This document shows, in pieces, positions 11,566-24,835 of a DNA stretch of 64,000 nt. The notes beneath the pieces are model-generated. The model was not told the origin of the DNA, did not search any database, and worked only from the letters and a program-made list of their open reading frames with translations. The first letter of the stretch is position 1; every line of letters starts with the position of its first letter. A program made the position numbers and the translations under genes. Source of the DNA: Caprella mutica. Lineage: Eukaryota > Arthropoda > Malacostraca > Amphipoda > Caprellidae. The stretch covers positions 62,001 to 126,000 of the forward strand of contig CANNZV010001121.1 in NCBI GenBank assembly GCA_947561585.1. Direction: 5' to 3'.

Positions 11566-13375
11566 ATGTTTATAGATCGAAAGTGTGGCTGGACTTGTAA
11601 TCAAGAGACACAAAAGAGACGAATTAACACACCACAAAATATACAGTTAGCAATTGGCCTCTGAAGAAGGAGAGCTGAATTTATTTAAATGCTCGCACAA
11701 TGTACTATATTACGCTTCTAACTCTTCTGTAATATATTATAAATCTAAATTTCTATCTATTGAGAGAAGATAATTATGTAAAGCCTCACTACTCACAATA
11801 ATAAATTAATGTGGATCTCAACTTTTTAAAGGTTTAATCGAATAAGAAATGTAAGATAATTATACTAGACTGAATCTAAAAATAGGACGATTCATGCAAG
11901 TATTGTATCTCAAATACCTTATTCGAACATGTGAAACTATTCATTCGATTGTGTATTACTCTTCATAAGCTGTTGGAAGCGAATTATTTAGTAAATTTTA
12001 AGTTGTATAAATTCATTTTTTAAATAAATTATTCAAACCAACTTCGATCTAGCTTCTTTTTGTTTACTAAGATTTTATCTCAAATTAATGTTAATTGTTA
12101 GCTTTTAAATTCATTTGCATGAAATTATCGGAATTGCACATTTTTAATTGGCAACCAATTGATCTCCATGTCATTTTTTATGCATTTTTATTCTGAATAA
12201 TCCAAGGAGTGATGGGGATATAAAAATAATCTAACGTCTCCTTTTTTTTCATGTAGCATATGAACTCAAAAACGAACGACTCATTATTAAAACTTGCAAT
12301 TCAACACACGTTAAAGATGATATATGGTGGTATGCCTATGCATTTGGCTACATAAATCAGCTAAGTGCATATCCGGCTTTTGAATACTAAGCTATCCAAT
12401 ATCAATCTTATTCGATAGGATGAAAAAAATGAGATAGCAATATCGCTTACAAAAGTAAGAACTATTATCAATGTTTTCAATGGTCTGGAATAACTAATTT
12501 ATGTTTTAGCCATTTCACTCCGAGATATATTTCTGAAGCTGAATGCAATCTGAATGCAATTGTTATATGTATGCATCATATGGAGTGAAAGAATGAAAAT
12601 AATAACTGTATGTATTGTTAGCCAACATGTATGTAAAAACTAAAATAATTATTCCTGGATCGACCAAAAGGCCTAAAATTCCCGCTCTGGTGAAAATATA
12701 GAAACAGAGCATTAGAAGAGAGGATAAAATTAAGTGACTAGAAGTGACACGTGGTTGCGGAATTAATGGTGTACTAATATTAATGCAAAACGTAAAAAAT
12801 ATGAGGATATAAAAATTATATTTGTACTAATTTAAAAATGTATTTGAAAATGAATTTAAAATCGTTAAAATATATCTTTAGGATTAAATCATATTATTTA
12901 GTATCCAATAGATCAGTTTCATGGAATAATGAATATTGAGAAGTAACTATCATTCTAATTACTAAACACACACTAGAAATTAAATAACTCTGTTTAATAT
13001 CCTTTTTAGCAAGACAAGATGAAATATTTATATTTATTCGTACCACTACATGAATAGCACTTAACAGTTATAGTTTTTTGTCATTTCAAATATCTATTCA
13101 CATTTATATATAATAAATAAACTAAATTAGATGGTGAGTTATGTGAGATTTGATGATTTTATTTCCAATAAATGAAATATTTAATCACGTTAGTTATTAT
13201 TGCCTCTAACACATGATGTGTATGAAACGTGTCCATTGATTTTAATATTGATCTAGAGTGAGACTGGCTCTGATACATATTGTTCAATTATTCTGTCTCA
13301 GATCTGGTGAGTGTGACTGTACCGCAGAGAAGCCAATATTGTAAAGTAGCGAAGATATTTGATTTACAGCTCAGC
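11566..13375. other. AT-rich stretch, no gene seen
   Basis: 1.8 kb without a supported gene, RNA or repeat. A slightly less AT-rich patch at 12660-12780 has no open frame. Confidence 0.45.
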
Positions 13376-13552
13376 CCAGATAACATTTGATTGTTCCCGG
13401 GATATTCCCGGGATATCCCCAGCGATATTCCCCTGATATCCCCTTCATTGTTCCCTGGAATATTCCTATTTTACACTTTTCGCGATAAGGCGATATTCCC
13501 TTTTGATATCCAGGGGATTTTTATGGGTCATTATATTATATATTCCCGGAAT

Positions 13553-13845
13553 CTTCCCTGGATATAAAGGGAACAGAAAAGGGATATCAAAACAGTTATC
13601 CCCTCATTAACAAGGGAATGAAAATATGAAAGTGAATGGATATTCCCTCGATATCAAGGGGAACGAGTGGGAATAAAAATATAAATATTCCTGGAATATT
13701 CCCTGGATATCAAGTGAAGAGAAAGGGAATATCAAAACAGTTATCCCCTCATTAACAAGGGAATGAAAATATGAAAGTGAATGGATATTCCCTCGATATC
13801 AAGGGGAACAAGAGGGAATATTCCCTGGATATCTAGAATAGAAGA
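13553..13845 (+). repeat. 145-bp tandem duplication
   Basis: Two units offset by 145 bp. A stretch of about 75 bp around AACAGTTATCCCCTCATTAA (near 13591 and 13736) is identical in both. Each unit includes GGATATTCCCTCGATATC. Confidence 0.85.
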
Positions 13846-13859
13846 CGGATATAAAAATA

Positions 13860-14066
13860 AGAAAACCAAATTCAATATTTCCTAGCATATACAGCATTTG
13901 TACGTGTACGTTTGACTTTACATGAATTAGTTGAATGATACATATTGTTATATACAAATTAAATGGAAATAAATGGAGAAAGAAATGAAGTGATTTTTCC
14001 GGGTCTCGAACCAGCACCTTGTTGACTTCTGCTTGCGACGCTAACCACTCGACCATCCTGGACACA
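13860..14066 (-). mobile_element. tRNA-derived SINE-like element
   Basis: On the minus strand, from about 14064, the sequence has a pol III A-box-like stretch (TGGTCGAGTGGTTAGCG, 14039-14055) and a B-box-like stretch (GGTTCGAGACC, 14001-14011), spaced as in a tRNA. The T-stem pairs only partly and the acceptor ends do not match, so it is not a functional tRNA. The following 130 bp could be the SINE body. A plus-strand view shows only the reverse complement; the 88-codon frame on the minus strand is incidental. The length of the body is a guess. Confidence 0.55.
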
Positions 14067-14220
14067 GTAGAAGTAGGATTTTTAATGAACTTTATGCAAT
14101 ATGATAACTCAAGTTTATCTTTAGGTTATCATCGATAAATATAGTTTCATATTTCATAGATTATTTCTTTTTTTCTTTTATAATAGTTTCTTGTATAATT
14201 TTTTGGGATCAACTATTTTT

Positions 14221-15400
14221 CACTAATTCCTGGAATATTCCCTCGATATCCTTAGGGGATCAACAAATTTTCTGTAATTGTTGGAATATTCCCTCGATAT
14301 CAATAGGGAATCAACTAATTTTATCTAATTCCTGGGATATTCCCTTGAAATCGTAATAGGATACGCTAATTTTCATAAATTCCTGGGATATTCCCTTGAA
14401 ATCGTAAGGAGAACAGCTAATTTTCACAAATTCCTGGGATATTCCCTTTAAATCGTAAGGGAAACAGCTAATTTTTCTCTGTTTCAGGGATATTCCCTTG
14501 AAATCGTAATAGGATACGTTAATTTTCATAAATTCCTGGGATATTCCCTTGAAATCATAAGGAGAACAGCTAATTTTCAAAAATTCCTAGGATATTCCCT
14601 TGAAATCGTAAGGGAAACAGCTAATTTTTTCTCTGTTCCATGGATATTCCCTCGAAATCGTAACGGGAACAGCTAATTTTCACAAATTCCTGGGATATTC
14701 CCTTGAAATCGTAAGGGGAACAACTAATTTTTTTCTCGGTTCCAGGGATGATTCCCTCAAAATCGTAATGGCTAATTTCCATAAATTCCTGAGATATTCC
14801 CTCGATATCGTAAGGGGATTACCTAATTTCTACAAATTCCTGGGATATTGCCCCGAAATCGTAAGAGGAACAACTAATTTTTTCTCGGTTCCAGGGATGT
14901 TCCCTCGAAATCGTTAGGGAAACGGCTAATTTTCACAAATTCCTGGGATATTCCCTCGAATTCGTAAGAGGAACAGCTAATTTTCACCAATTCCTGGGAT
15001 ATTCCCTTGAAATCGTAAGGGAAACAGCTAATTCTCACAAATTCCCGGGATATTCCCTCGAAATCGTAAGGGAAACAGCTAATTTTCATAAATTCCTGGG
15101 ATATTCGTTTCAAATCGTAAGGGAAACAGCTGATTTTTTCTCGGTTCCATGGATATTCCCTCGAAATCGTAATGGGAAACAGCTAATTTTCATAAATTCC
15201 TGGGATATTCCCTTGAAATTGTAAGGGGAACAGCTAATTTTTTTTCTGTTCCAGGAATATTCCCTCGAAATCGTAAGGGAAACAGCTAATTTTTATAAAT
15301 TCCTGGGATATTCCCTTGAAATCGTAAGGGGAACAGCTATTTTTTTCTCGGTTCCAGGGATATTCCTTCGATATCATTTCATGATAGCGGATAATGAGGG
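14221..15400. repeat. 45-50-bp satellite (GGGATATTCCC type)
   Basis: About 24 units. One form reads CCTGGGATATTCCCTTGAAA, then TCGTAAGG, AACAGCTAATTTTC and TAAATT (50 bp). The other replaces CATAAATTCCT with TTTTCTCGGTTCCA. The two forms are interleaved irregularly. Long minus-strand frames with FPYDFKGISQE-like repeats arise from the periodicity and are not genes. Confidence 0.9.
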
Positions 15401-15455
15401 AACATCTAAATATCCAGGGAATATTCCTGGGATATTTCGATGTTACCTGGGAGGA

Positions 15456-16324
15456 CTACGAGACTCTCATGCATATTAACCAATAAATGTACTGAGACGA
15501 ACACAGAAATAGTCAACAAATCACTGTCTGTGAAGGAAGTGAATAACATTACAAATGTAAAACATTCTTGATTATAGAAGAAATTTATATTTTATTTTGT
15601 TTCTGAAAAAAATTTATATCTGAAAATAATCATAATAAATATTTATATTTTTATCCTGAATCACAATCTGTTACATTCATATATTTTCAATTAAAACAAT
15701 TGAATTCATTCATTTTCAAATAATACATTATAAATATTACATTTTAATACGTTGACTTATCAAAGGAGAATAGTGGCAATTTTTATCTCTTATTACAAAT
15801 GTACAACTTTCTGTATCATTTTTATAATTATGCACAGAAAAGAGTTACAATCTAACAATTGCAAGTAAAGAGTAAAGTACAATATGATCAAAGAACATAA
15901 TTCTGGCATGCATAATTTTCGTATATCTTATGCATGCAATAGATAATTTATTTCATACAGGAGTAACGTGGAAGTAGGAAGAGAATCAGAATCATTTGAA
16001 GTCATGACTATTATCCTAGTAGAAAAAAAATTGTAATCGACAGATCGTCTATATAAAATATTGTCAAACAAAAGGATACCTTGATAGTAATTCATTATAT
16101 ATATCATAACTCGTAGGCATTTTACATTGGGAATATCCGAGTAGAGATGATAGACTACCAGCGTCTAAAATTTATGATGATTTAAAACAGGATTTTCGCC
16201 GAATCAATAATGTATTTTTCATCGATTACAATCATCGATATGCGATTACAATTTTCTACATGGGATACTCAAATGTTATACTGGTACAATGTGAAATTAT
16301 AGAGCTTCTATTTAAAAATTCTAG
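15456..16324. other. AT-rich stretch, no gene seen
   Basis: No supported gene, RNA or repeat between the satellite element and duplicate copy B. Confidence 0.5.
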
Positions 16325-18524
16325 GAGTTTCGTGTTCACACTCATTACTTCATTTTAGTTTAAGTCATTTGAAAGATTTTACGGCTATAGTGAAGTAAAT
16401 TAGCATATGATATTAAATACGGAGAGGTTGTTAATTAAACTAAATTAGATAATGAGGATGGATGAATGAACAAGATGTACAATTACATGTAGCAAATCAC
16501 TTGAAAATTTAATTTCAAAATGTTCAGCTTTATTACTGATTTAAATTAGATTGCAAGTCACTATTTTTTATATGAATTCCATAGTTTCATTTCACTCTTT
16601 ATATATGACATACATAATGCTGTAATCGAGAGGTTTTAGAATGAAAAAAAATTGTTTTATCCATTCAGAAACGTTTTGGCAACCATATATAATACTCATA
16701 AAAGAAGGACTTTATTAATCTTAAAACAGGATTTAACAATGGCTAATGTATAACTATAATGCATGCTATCTATTTTCTTTATTAAATGAAAACAATCACA
16801 AATTCATCACATTATTTCTTTTTGCAAAGTAGGGATATAATCTTATGATGATATTAATTAACCAACAGTCAATTTATTAGATTTTGAATATAAATTTAAA
16901 GAAAGCTCATTTCATGTGATATAACATAGTATTATATATTAACATTTATTTCTGAGATTTGTACATAATCTGCTGCTTTTTAATAAATTCATCACATGCT
17001 TTCACACTTCATAGGCCAGAAGGAGAAAAGATGCGATCGAACAATTGAACAAATTCATTCAGTTCAAAATCAAATATAAATATTGAATATTACTATATAT
17101 AGGTTTAAAATTAAATTCAAAAATTATATTTCATTGATTATTAAATATTTAAAAATACATTTTTTCAACAGGTAGTCCATCAATCCATTACTGAAAATAC
17201 ATTCGTTTTGACATTTCAATTTGTTTTTAATTGGTCATTTTGTAGTAAATCTGCTCTGACAACTCATTTGTTCGGAGATTAGAATTCGATGAGTTGAGGA
17301 AGAGACATGAGTGTTAGTAATTTGGAAACTAATTGTAAAAAGGTCTATATTTAATGGCACACTATTCAGGGTAGTAATTATAATCAGTTTTATATAATGA
17401 TTATGGAATATCATATTGGTATTCATAAAAGAATTTAAAATTTCACATTTTGTCAAACTTATTTTTCCTGGGTTATAAAAACTGTTTACATAAATATATT
17501 TTAAACAATAGGTAAATCTACCTTAAAAAAGTCATTTAATGGATGAATGATTAAAAAAAATTCAATTGATTTATTAATTAACTCTGATACCTGTACTCTG
17601 TTAAATATTCTTCAATATTTATATAATTTGTAGTTACCTAATTAGCATTTATTATAAGTAAGTCCATACTTTAATTAATGTATTAAATATCTTATTAACA
17701 AATGAATTAAGTAAGATTTATTGTATAGTTAGCTGCTGTTATTATAGTTAACTGCTATTAATAAATAACGAACAGTGTTCCCAATTACGCTCATTAAATA
17801 TTTTTTTTTTATATAAATAATTGTTTCCTCACATATCTATTCGTCTTTATAATATAAATATGTCAGATATTTACTTAATAGATCAACTTCAAATAGTTAT
17901 AGAATGAACGACTGTTTTGAATGTTAACCTTAGATAAGCGAACACCATGCAATGGGGTAAACATTCTGCATAATTAACAGAAAAACACACATTAACGTCA
18001 ATATTTGTGCACCACTCACTAAATCATTTCTCAATCTCTGTTTTCTTCCCTAAAAAAGAGGATGAAATTCTCACCAAGAGAGGTGACTCACCTGGTGATT
18101 TTTTCTGGCACCGACCTCAGTAGGTAACTTAGCGCTAATTAATCATTGCCACAGAAGGTGGTAGGTTGTAATGTTCACCTCTGAAGACGAGGTGAGTACG
18201 TAAAATTCAGAAAAATAATCTATGATTGTATGAGGGGTATTGAGATAAAAATAGAAAGAATGGAACAAATGGTCAGTCAATTTAGTGACAGTTTTCTTCA
18301 TTGAAGATTTATTTCCAATTAGGAAGATAATTTAAAGGATTATGAGGATCAGTAACGATTGTTGACTAATTGATGAAAAATAAAAAATGTCGAATGGAAA
18401 ATAAATCAGATAGAAATTAATGAGATATCTAGATTATATTGTCAATTATTTCAGAAAATTTTAGTAAGGGCTTGCAGTAACCACATGCTTTTTGAACATA
18501 TTATCTGTTTTCTGAATATGTTTC

Positions 18525-19045
18525 ACGCCATGTTTTACCAGTTGCCAACCATTTCGTCCTCTAAAATTACAACCACAGACAGTACGTCAAAGGACATATC
18601 GCCTAACGGACATTTCATCAAACGGACAAATAATTCACGAAATGCATCATTTTGTATTCTAAATTGAACATTTTTAATACATTATAATATCTATATAGAT
18701 ATGGCATGTATTATTAAAATGGAAAACTTCCTTTGTTCATGGTAATTAGAAATTCATCGTCTTCAGATATACGTAATCCTTATATAATCAGTGTAATGTA
18801 ACTAAAGGTTAGAGGTGACCGGACTCCTATACTTTACTGAATAATATAATTCGAGGAAGAATTGTTCGAGGACTAAATATTAGTGGGCGAAATGTCCGTT
18901 GGATGAAATATCCAATGTCCATGCACTAAAATATCCGAGACCAGTTTACACCCTTTATAAAATCATTTGCTACACCTCATGGTATTCACCATTTTTCGCC
19001 CTCTTCATATGTATCACCCCATGTTTCACTCCCAAATTCCTTTGC
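18525..19045. mobile_element. 15-bp word element (GGACATTTCG), copy in B
   Basis: Counterpart of 4300-4890. Left words at 18590-18645 (AGGACATATCGCCTA, ACGGACATTTCATCA); right words at 18870-18915 (GTGGGCGAAATGTCCGTTGG). The outer ATGTTTCACTCCC words are at 18985-19035. It is decayed and was probably present before the duplication. Confidence 0.55.
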
Positions 19046-21294
19046 CTGCTGTGTTTCAATCATCGAAAACCACCAGTTCTAATAAAGCCTCGGAAAATAG
19101 TACGGGATTACTTCTCTTTGCCTGAAGTTTGGCAATAAACAAAGAATATCCGTCTTGTGGCTAAGAATTTGTTTCCTTTATTGCGGATGGAAATGAGTGA
19201 ACCTCACAAGACCTGGAGACAAAAAAAAAATTCTGGTGGAAGGTGTTGTGTGGAGGTATATTTTAAAAAGAGTTTAATGGGGATAGTTTAGTATGGTTAA
19301 TGAATGGTTGAAGTTGTTACAAATATCCATTGTCCTATTCAGATTATTGCATTGATCAGGCCATATGCTTCCTACAGTTGCTTCTTTATGTCTGTTTTTA
19401 TCACTCCTGCAGTGTACATTATTAATGTAAGAGACAGTACGCGTGATGATCAAGTTTCAGTACCTACTATAATTAGACTAATGGTCTCAGGTATTAGAAT
19501 ATCTATGTCATGTTACATATGTTCTTATATTTTCTATTCCTCAAGACAGTTCTTGATGCGAATTAAGGTATTTATTACTAGCAAGACTCTACCGTAAATC
19601 AGTAACTATTTAACGAGTGAAGAACACAGCTGGTATGTTAGATGATCTGTATAATTATATCTTAGGGTGATGAACGAGACACTTTTAGTAACTACACAAA
19701 TCGCTACATTGAATGTTACCTTACAAATGAAGATATGTTAACTTTATATGCTTAATTAGCTTCAATTTTTAATGAATTATAATATTTTTTGCTGAAGATA
19801 TTATTTGATGAGTAAGAATAAGAATATTAATTATAAAAATAAGAATTAATTAATCGATATGTAAAATTTTGTCTGAAGGTAGAGAACATAAAATATTTCG
19901 TTTATCATAAGTATAGCGAAATAATACATGAAATATATACATACATAAAGAAGAACTGCTAGTTATATTCACTTCTTCGTTATCTTTATTACAGTGTCGA
20001 GTAATTTTTTTTTCAACTAATTGAGTTATTCAATCGTATTCAAATCCGATTTTAAAAACGAAATTGGGATAAGTTTTATATTGATTATGATTATTAAAAT
20101 GAAATATCTGATACAGTGAAATAGAGATATATAGAGAAATAATTAACTGTGGGTTGACTAACTGTGAAAGTTATTTACCTGAACTAAAATTAAGTTAGAA
20201 AAAGAATTGGCTTCACAGGGACTATTTACCCAATTATAATTACCACTCATATTAAACTTTTATCTTCCTGTCGATAAATGAGTGATATTATTGAACACAT
20301 TGAAGAGGTAAGAATTAATTAAAAAGAGTGTATTCGATATATTTTAATCAATTCAAAATTTATAAAGAAATTTGTTAAATTTAAATAATTATAAAATTTT
20401 ATATTTTTCAATAAATCTATTACAATGTTCATTACCTTTTACTAAACAAAGTTTTTTATTCTTTCATGGGGAAACGTTAATTGCAGTATTCAGACACTCA
20501 TAGTGTTCGGATAGTGCATGGGTGTTACTTTAAAATCGTTAACCATATAATCGTAATTTGATTTTACAATATTTTAATTGTCAGAGCGTGGTCTATGAAT
20601 GCGTCCACTTTCCGAGAACTGTGAACCTCATTAGGTGTCCGAATACAGTGAAGTTCTACTACATATTATATACATTAACATTTTGCTTTATGCTTCAATC
20701 ATTCATTTCTATCATTATAACCATTAACCTCTATATCCAAACACTGTGAGTCATTTCTCCTCTTTAGAGGTTGGTTATAATTGTTTGTGACAGACGATCA
20801 CACTAACTAATGTCTCAGGCAATTTAATACTTATAATCTAATTATAAATACAGATTATGTGTTATGAAAAAATAATTCATTGTCAATATTTATAAAGTAA
20901 ATTTGAATTATTAATTATATATACCCTTAATGAATAATAATTATAAATATGGTTCACTGCGAGAAAACTGTATATACAAGTGAAAGTGTTCATCATTAAC
21001 ACAGTGCTGAATTAAACTCAGTTTTTTCACCTTTAAATAAGGTTAAAAACACCGACTCAGTACTTGGGTTTCTTTTAACAGTGTTGGGAAACCATTGAAT
21101 GGCACACAGTAATATGTTAGCACTCTCCATCAGCAATGATGTAGTGAGGAGGTTTAAATTCCTTTTTATTCGGAAATAATATATCATTATTTACTATTGA
21201 ATGATGTTAAAAAATGAAAATGCAATGGCTATGTTGAAGATATTACTATATAACATATTCAATGTTTGACTTTGATTGATTTTATGTTTTTTTT

Positions 21295-21438
21295 TTAGTT
21301 TTCTGGTGCTCGCTTGTTAGTGAGAAGAGAGGAAAGTAAATCGCGATAAGGTTGCTCTTTTTCTGTCAAGCGATTGCCATATATTTTCATAAATGGCTCA
21401 CATATATTGTGAAGAAGTGCAATTCCTATATTTTTCAT
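21295..21438 (-). CDS. Possible coding fragment, 47 codons, unknown
   Basis: A minus-strand frame from ATG at 21438 to TAA at 21295 encodes 47 residues, starting MKNIGIALLHNICEPF and ending LLTNKRAPEN. An in-frame stop precedes it by only five codons. Its base composition is less AT-rich than the surroundings, and its residues (Trp just upstream, Cys, His, mixed charge) look more protein-like than the usual AT-rich frames here. It lies in about 400 bp that copy B has and copy A lacks. Ten A residues follow the stop on the coding strand, as in a processed transcript or by chance. I do not recognise a family. It may be an exon or gene fragment carried in by transposition, or chance. Confidence 0.25.
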   Translation of the reverse strand: MKNIGIALLHNICEPFMKIYGNRLTEKEQPYRDLLSSLLTNKRAPEN

Positions 21439-21799
21439 CTTGCCCCAAACTTAACTCTTCAGCAGCATTCTTTTATCATAACCTCAATAATCTTCGGCAA
21501 CACACTTTGTAGTATCTAATCATTATCTAATTGATGATTAAATGAACTCACATACATAGATGTTTATATGAGTAATTGTACCGATCGTTATTAATGATTA
21601 CTTGACTAATTCCTAATTCACTGCTAATTAGATAACTTCTGTTTTCAGAAAAAAATGAAGAATCAATACTGCTTTTACTCGGAATGTATAACATCAAGCT
21701 TGAGTTGAAGTATAATTATCTACTACATCAACTTTCATTAAGCCATCAAAAGTTTCAATTATATTGACTCAGTGAGAAAACTTCAACAGGTTTCAAGAG

Positions 21800-22735
21800 A
21801 AAATAGTCACTCTGATGATGTACTATCAGAAAAAAGAGTCACTGTTATGACGTACTTTCAGAGAAAAGAGTCACTGTGATGATATACTATCAAAGAAAAG
21901 AGTCACAGTGATGATGTACTATCAGAGAAAAGAGTCACTGTGATGATGTACTATCTGAGAAAAGAGTCCCTGTGATGATGTACTATCAGAGAAAATAGTC
22001 ACTGTGATGATGTACTATCAGAGAAAAGCGTCATTATGATGATGTACTATCAGAGAAAATAGTCACTGTGATGATGTACTATCAGAGAAAAGAGTCACTG
22101 TGATGATGTACTATCAGAGAAAAGAGTCACTGTGATGATGTACTATCAGCAGTAAGAGTCACTGTGATGATGTACTATCAGAGAAAAGAGTCAGTGTGAT
22201 GATGTACTATCAGAGAAAAGAGTCACTGTGATGATGTACTATCAGAGAAAAGAGTCACTGTGATGATGTACTATCAGAGAAAAGAGTCACTGTGATGATG
22301 TACTATCAGAGAAAATAGTCACTGTGATGATGTACTATCAAAGAAAAGAGTCACTGTGTTGATGTACTATCAAAGGAAAGAGTCACTGTGTTGATGTACT
22401 ATCAAAGAAAAGAGTCACTGTGTTGATGTACTATCAAAGGAAAGAGTCACTGTGATGATTTACTATCAAAGGAAAGAGTCACTGTGTTGATGTACTATCA
22501 AAGAAAAGAGTCACTGTGTTGATGTACTATCAAAGAAAAGAATCACTGTGTTGATGTACTATCAAAGGAAAGAGTCACTGTGATGATTTACTATCAAAGG
22601 AAAGAGTCACTGTGTTGATGTACTATCAAAGAAAAGAGTCACTGTGTTGATGTACTATCAAAGGAAAGAGTCACTGTGATGATTTACTATCAAAGGAAAG
22701 AGTCACTGTGTTGATGTACTATCATGGAAAAAGTA
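21800..22735. repeat. 32-bp minisatellite with higher-order repeat
   Basis: About 29 units of 32 bp. Each unit contains GAGTCACTGTGATGATGTAC followed by TATCAGAGAAAA. The left two thirds keep this form. From about 22325 on, three unit types (CACTGTGTTGATG with CAAAGAAAAG; the same with CAAAGGAAAG; and GATGATTTAC with CAAAGGAAAG) repeat as a trimer of 96 bp, once with an extra unit. The array starts exactly at the right border of duplicate B. The same unit occurs at two other loci. It is not a CRISPR array: there are no unique spacers. Confidence 0.95.
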
Positions 22736-24424
22736 ACGGTATAATGCCGATTTCACATATCACAGTTTTTTTTATTTCTTGCTATTTCCAAGTCTTATAA
22801 ATTTGTTGTCGTGTACTCAGACAAATTTTAAACATCTACGAGCATTACAGTTAGTATAGTTTCTTTTTAATAATTAGTAAATTGTGAAGAAATCATTACA
22901 GATACACAATTGTTTGTACTGTTCTTTAAATCAGTTTGTATTGCAAGAGCAGCATAACAGGTTAATTACATGGAATCATTAATTAGTTATGCCAAGAAGG
23001 CACAAACTCGCAAATTGAAACTAAGAAGAAAATTACTATTAACATTTTTAATGGCTCATGTGTACGATATTAACTTCTTGGTAATAACAGAGGAAAAATG
23101 TAGGAAATCATGTTAGAATTTGTACTGTTTCATTGTTGCGAAAATATAATTAGGTGGAACCTATTAAAGTGACTAAAAATGAAGTCTGGCAATAGTTGAC
23201 TGGAAGTTAAATTTTGCGTCAATATTTGGTTTGCCACATCCTAGTCGCTTAGTTGATTTTATTTATATATATACTTATAATATACGTGTACGAATGCATT
23301 TAGTTTATATGCTATACATTTGATTCCAAATAAAATAGAATACTTTCCCCTTTTGTTTATTTATATCAAATGTTCATTTTTATTCATTAAATAAAGTTTG
23401 ATCAAAAAGCCTTCTTCTATTCGATCTCATACCATATTTGGACAACAGTAGGATTTCTTTATTCCAATCCCCATTTTCTATTCGTTTTGTAGTTTTACTG
23501 CAGTTTTTATCATAAAATCTGAGTAGAATCTGCATATTCTCCCTCTGACTTAATATTGTGTTAACAATGAAACTTCCAACGAAATTCGATTAACTTTTTT
23601 GGTCGCAGAGTCTTCATGAAATCCACACTGAATTATTTATAATAGGAAAATTCAATTTTTCATCAGTCATGTTCGAAAGAAAACGATAAATCGAGTGATT
23701 CTAATTTATGATAAAATAGGATTGAATTTCAATCGACTATTTTTCAATCACATGTATTGTGATATTTTCATCAACTCTAGAATCGCGGGTCGAAAACTGA
23801 CGAGTAACGGTTATTATCATTTTTATTGTTTAACTATTACCAGTTGTATTTTTATTTACTACCTATTATTCTTGTTTAACTATTTTTTTAAATAAAATAA
23901 TTTAGCAGTACCTAGTTTTTTCACTCTTTATGAAAAATATTAAATAGATAGATACGAACAATAAAATATATTATTAATTCTACTATCTAATGTCTGTTAA
24001 GAGAATGAATTATATAGAATGGATCTATAATAATACAGCAAATTAAAGATGATTATATTCAATTTCTACATTTACAGTATCTTTAAAATTTCCTGACTTT
24101 CTTAAATCCATCAGAGAAGAAAAATAAAAATAGCAACATATGATATTGCCCTCGATACCTATTCTATTTTCATCTCCACATATTGCGGATTGGAATAACT
24201 ATGCCTTCTTGTCTCTGAATTCATATAATCTTTTCACATTTTGACGGAAAACAAAGGATGATTACTGCATGCATAAATTAGTATGAAAACAACAAACATA
24301 CTCACTAATAAGTGCAAATGCTTTCGCTATGTGTCGCTAATTTTTTTATATACTTTTTATATGAACTTTTTAAAAATAAACGAGAATTCAAATATTACAT
24401 AATTAAATATTCTGAATCAATTTG

Positions 24425-24835
24425 GCGATTATTTGATGTTGACTTTACTATCATTTTAACCAAATTCTCTTAAATTTGGTGGAACAGTTGGTCATTATCA
24501 AGAAACCATGTTATTAAAATTTGGCACCGATAAGATTAAAGGTCAAGGCAAGATCATTTAGAACTCAAAAACTCTAGCTATTCAACCAAATTGCAAGAAA
24601 TTCAGTGGAATTATTGGTCAATATCCAGGAACAAATTATTGGTTACATTTTGGTTTCGATCGGGTCAAAGGTCAAAAATGAAGGTCAGGGTCATTTATAT
24701 CAATTATTTAAAAAAAATATTCAACCAAATTGCCCAGAATTTGGTGGGTTGATTTGTCATTACCCATGAACCTGCTAATTATATTTCGGAAGTGAAGAGG
24801 TCAAAGGTTAAAGTCATTCATAACCCATTCAAATG
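24425..24835 (+). mobile_element. Second GGTCAAAGGTCA repeat, end-less copy
   Basis: Three diverged units of about 120 bp with TTCAACCAAATTGC, TTTGGTGG, GTCATTATCCAGGAACC-like and GGTCAAAGGTCAA phrases, as in 2600-3060. Neither the ATTACCTTTGCAG start nor the terminal hairpin of the first copy is visible, so this is a partial copy. It is absent from duplicate D. Confidence 0.7.

Larger units (their letters stand above)
13376..15455. mobile_element. Composite GGGATATTCCC element
   Basis: Ends match in inverted orientation: CCCAGATAACATTTGA at the left against CCCAGGTAACATCGAA when the right end is read on the minus strand. The left part (13395-13845) is packed with GATATTCCC and GGGATATCCCC words and a 145-bp tandem duplication. 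The right part (14221-15400) is a 45-50-bp satellite built on the same word. Between them is a tRNA-derived SINE-like stretch. No transposase is present. The terminal CCC(A/G)GGYAACA motif resembles the right ends of the repeats at 39490-39595, 43608-43860 and 52669-52926. Confidence 0.7.
16325..21803 (+). repeat. Duplicated block, copy B
   Basis: Second copy of 545-7425, same orientation; the offset drifts between about 13.8 and 15.8 kb because of indels. Its left border is near TTCACACTCATTACTTCA and its right border is CAACAGGTTTCAAGAGAA, after which the 32-bp minisatellite starts at once. B has unoccupied sites for the foldback and Helitron-like insertions of A. It carries its own extra 0.4 kb at about 21135-21530, including a 47-codon frame. 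The highly conserved island (17957-18177) and the 20470-20825 region are the best-preserved parts. Confidence 0.8.

Noticed and set aside
13998..14064. Functional tRNA gene on the minus strand
   Set aside because: A- and B-box-like stretches are present but the T-stem and acceptor stem do not pair well; a SINE-type relic fits better.
14311..15113. Minus-strand frames with FPYDFKGISQE repeats
   Set aside because: Products of the GGGATATTCCC satellite; unit length changes break the frame repeatedly.
21800..22735. CRISPR-like array of about 30 repeats
   Set aside because: Units follow each other without unique spacers, and the setting is a eukaryotic repeat region.
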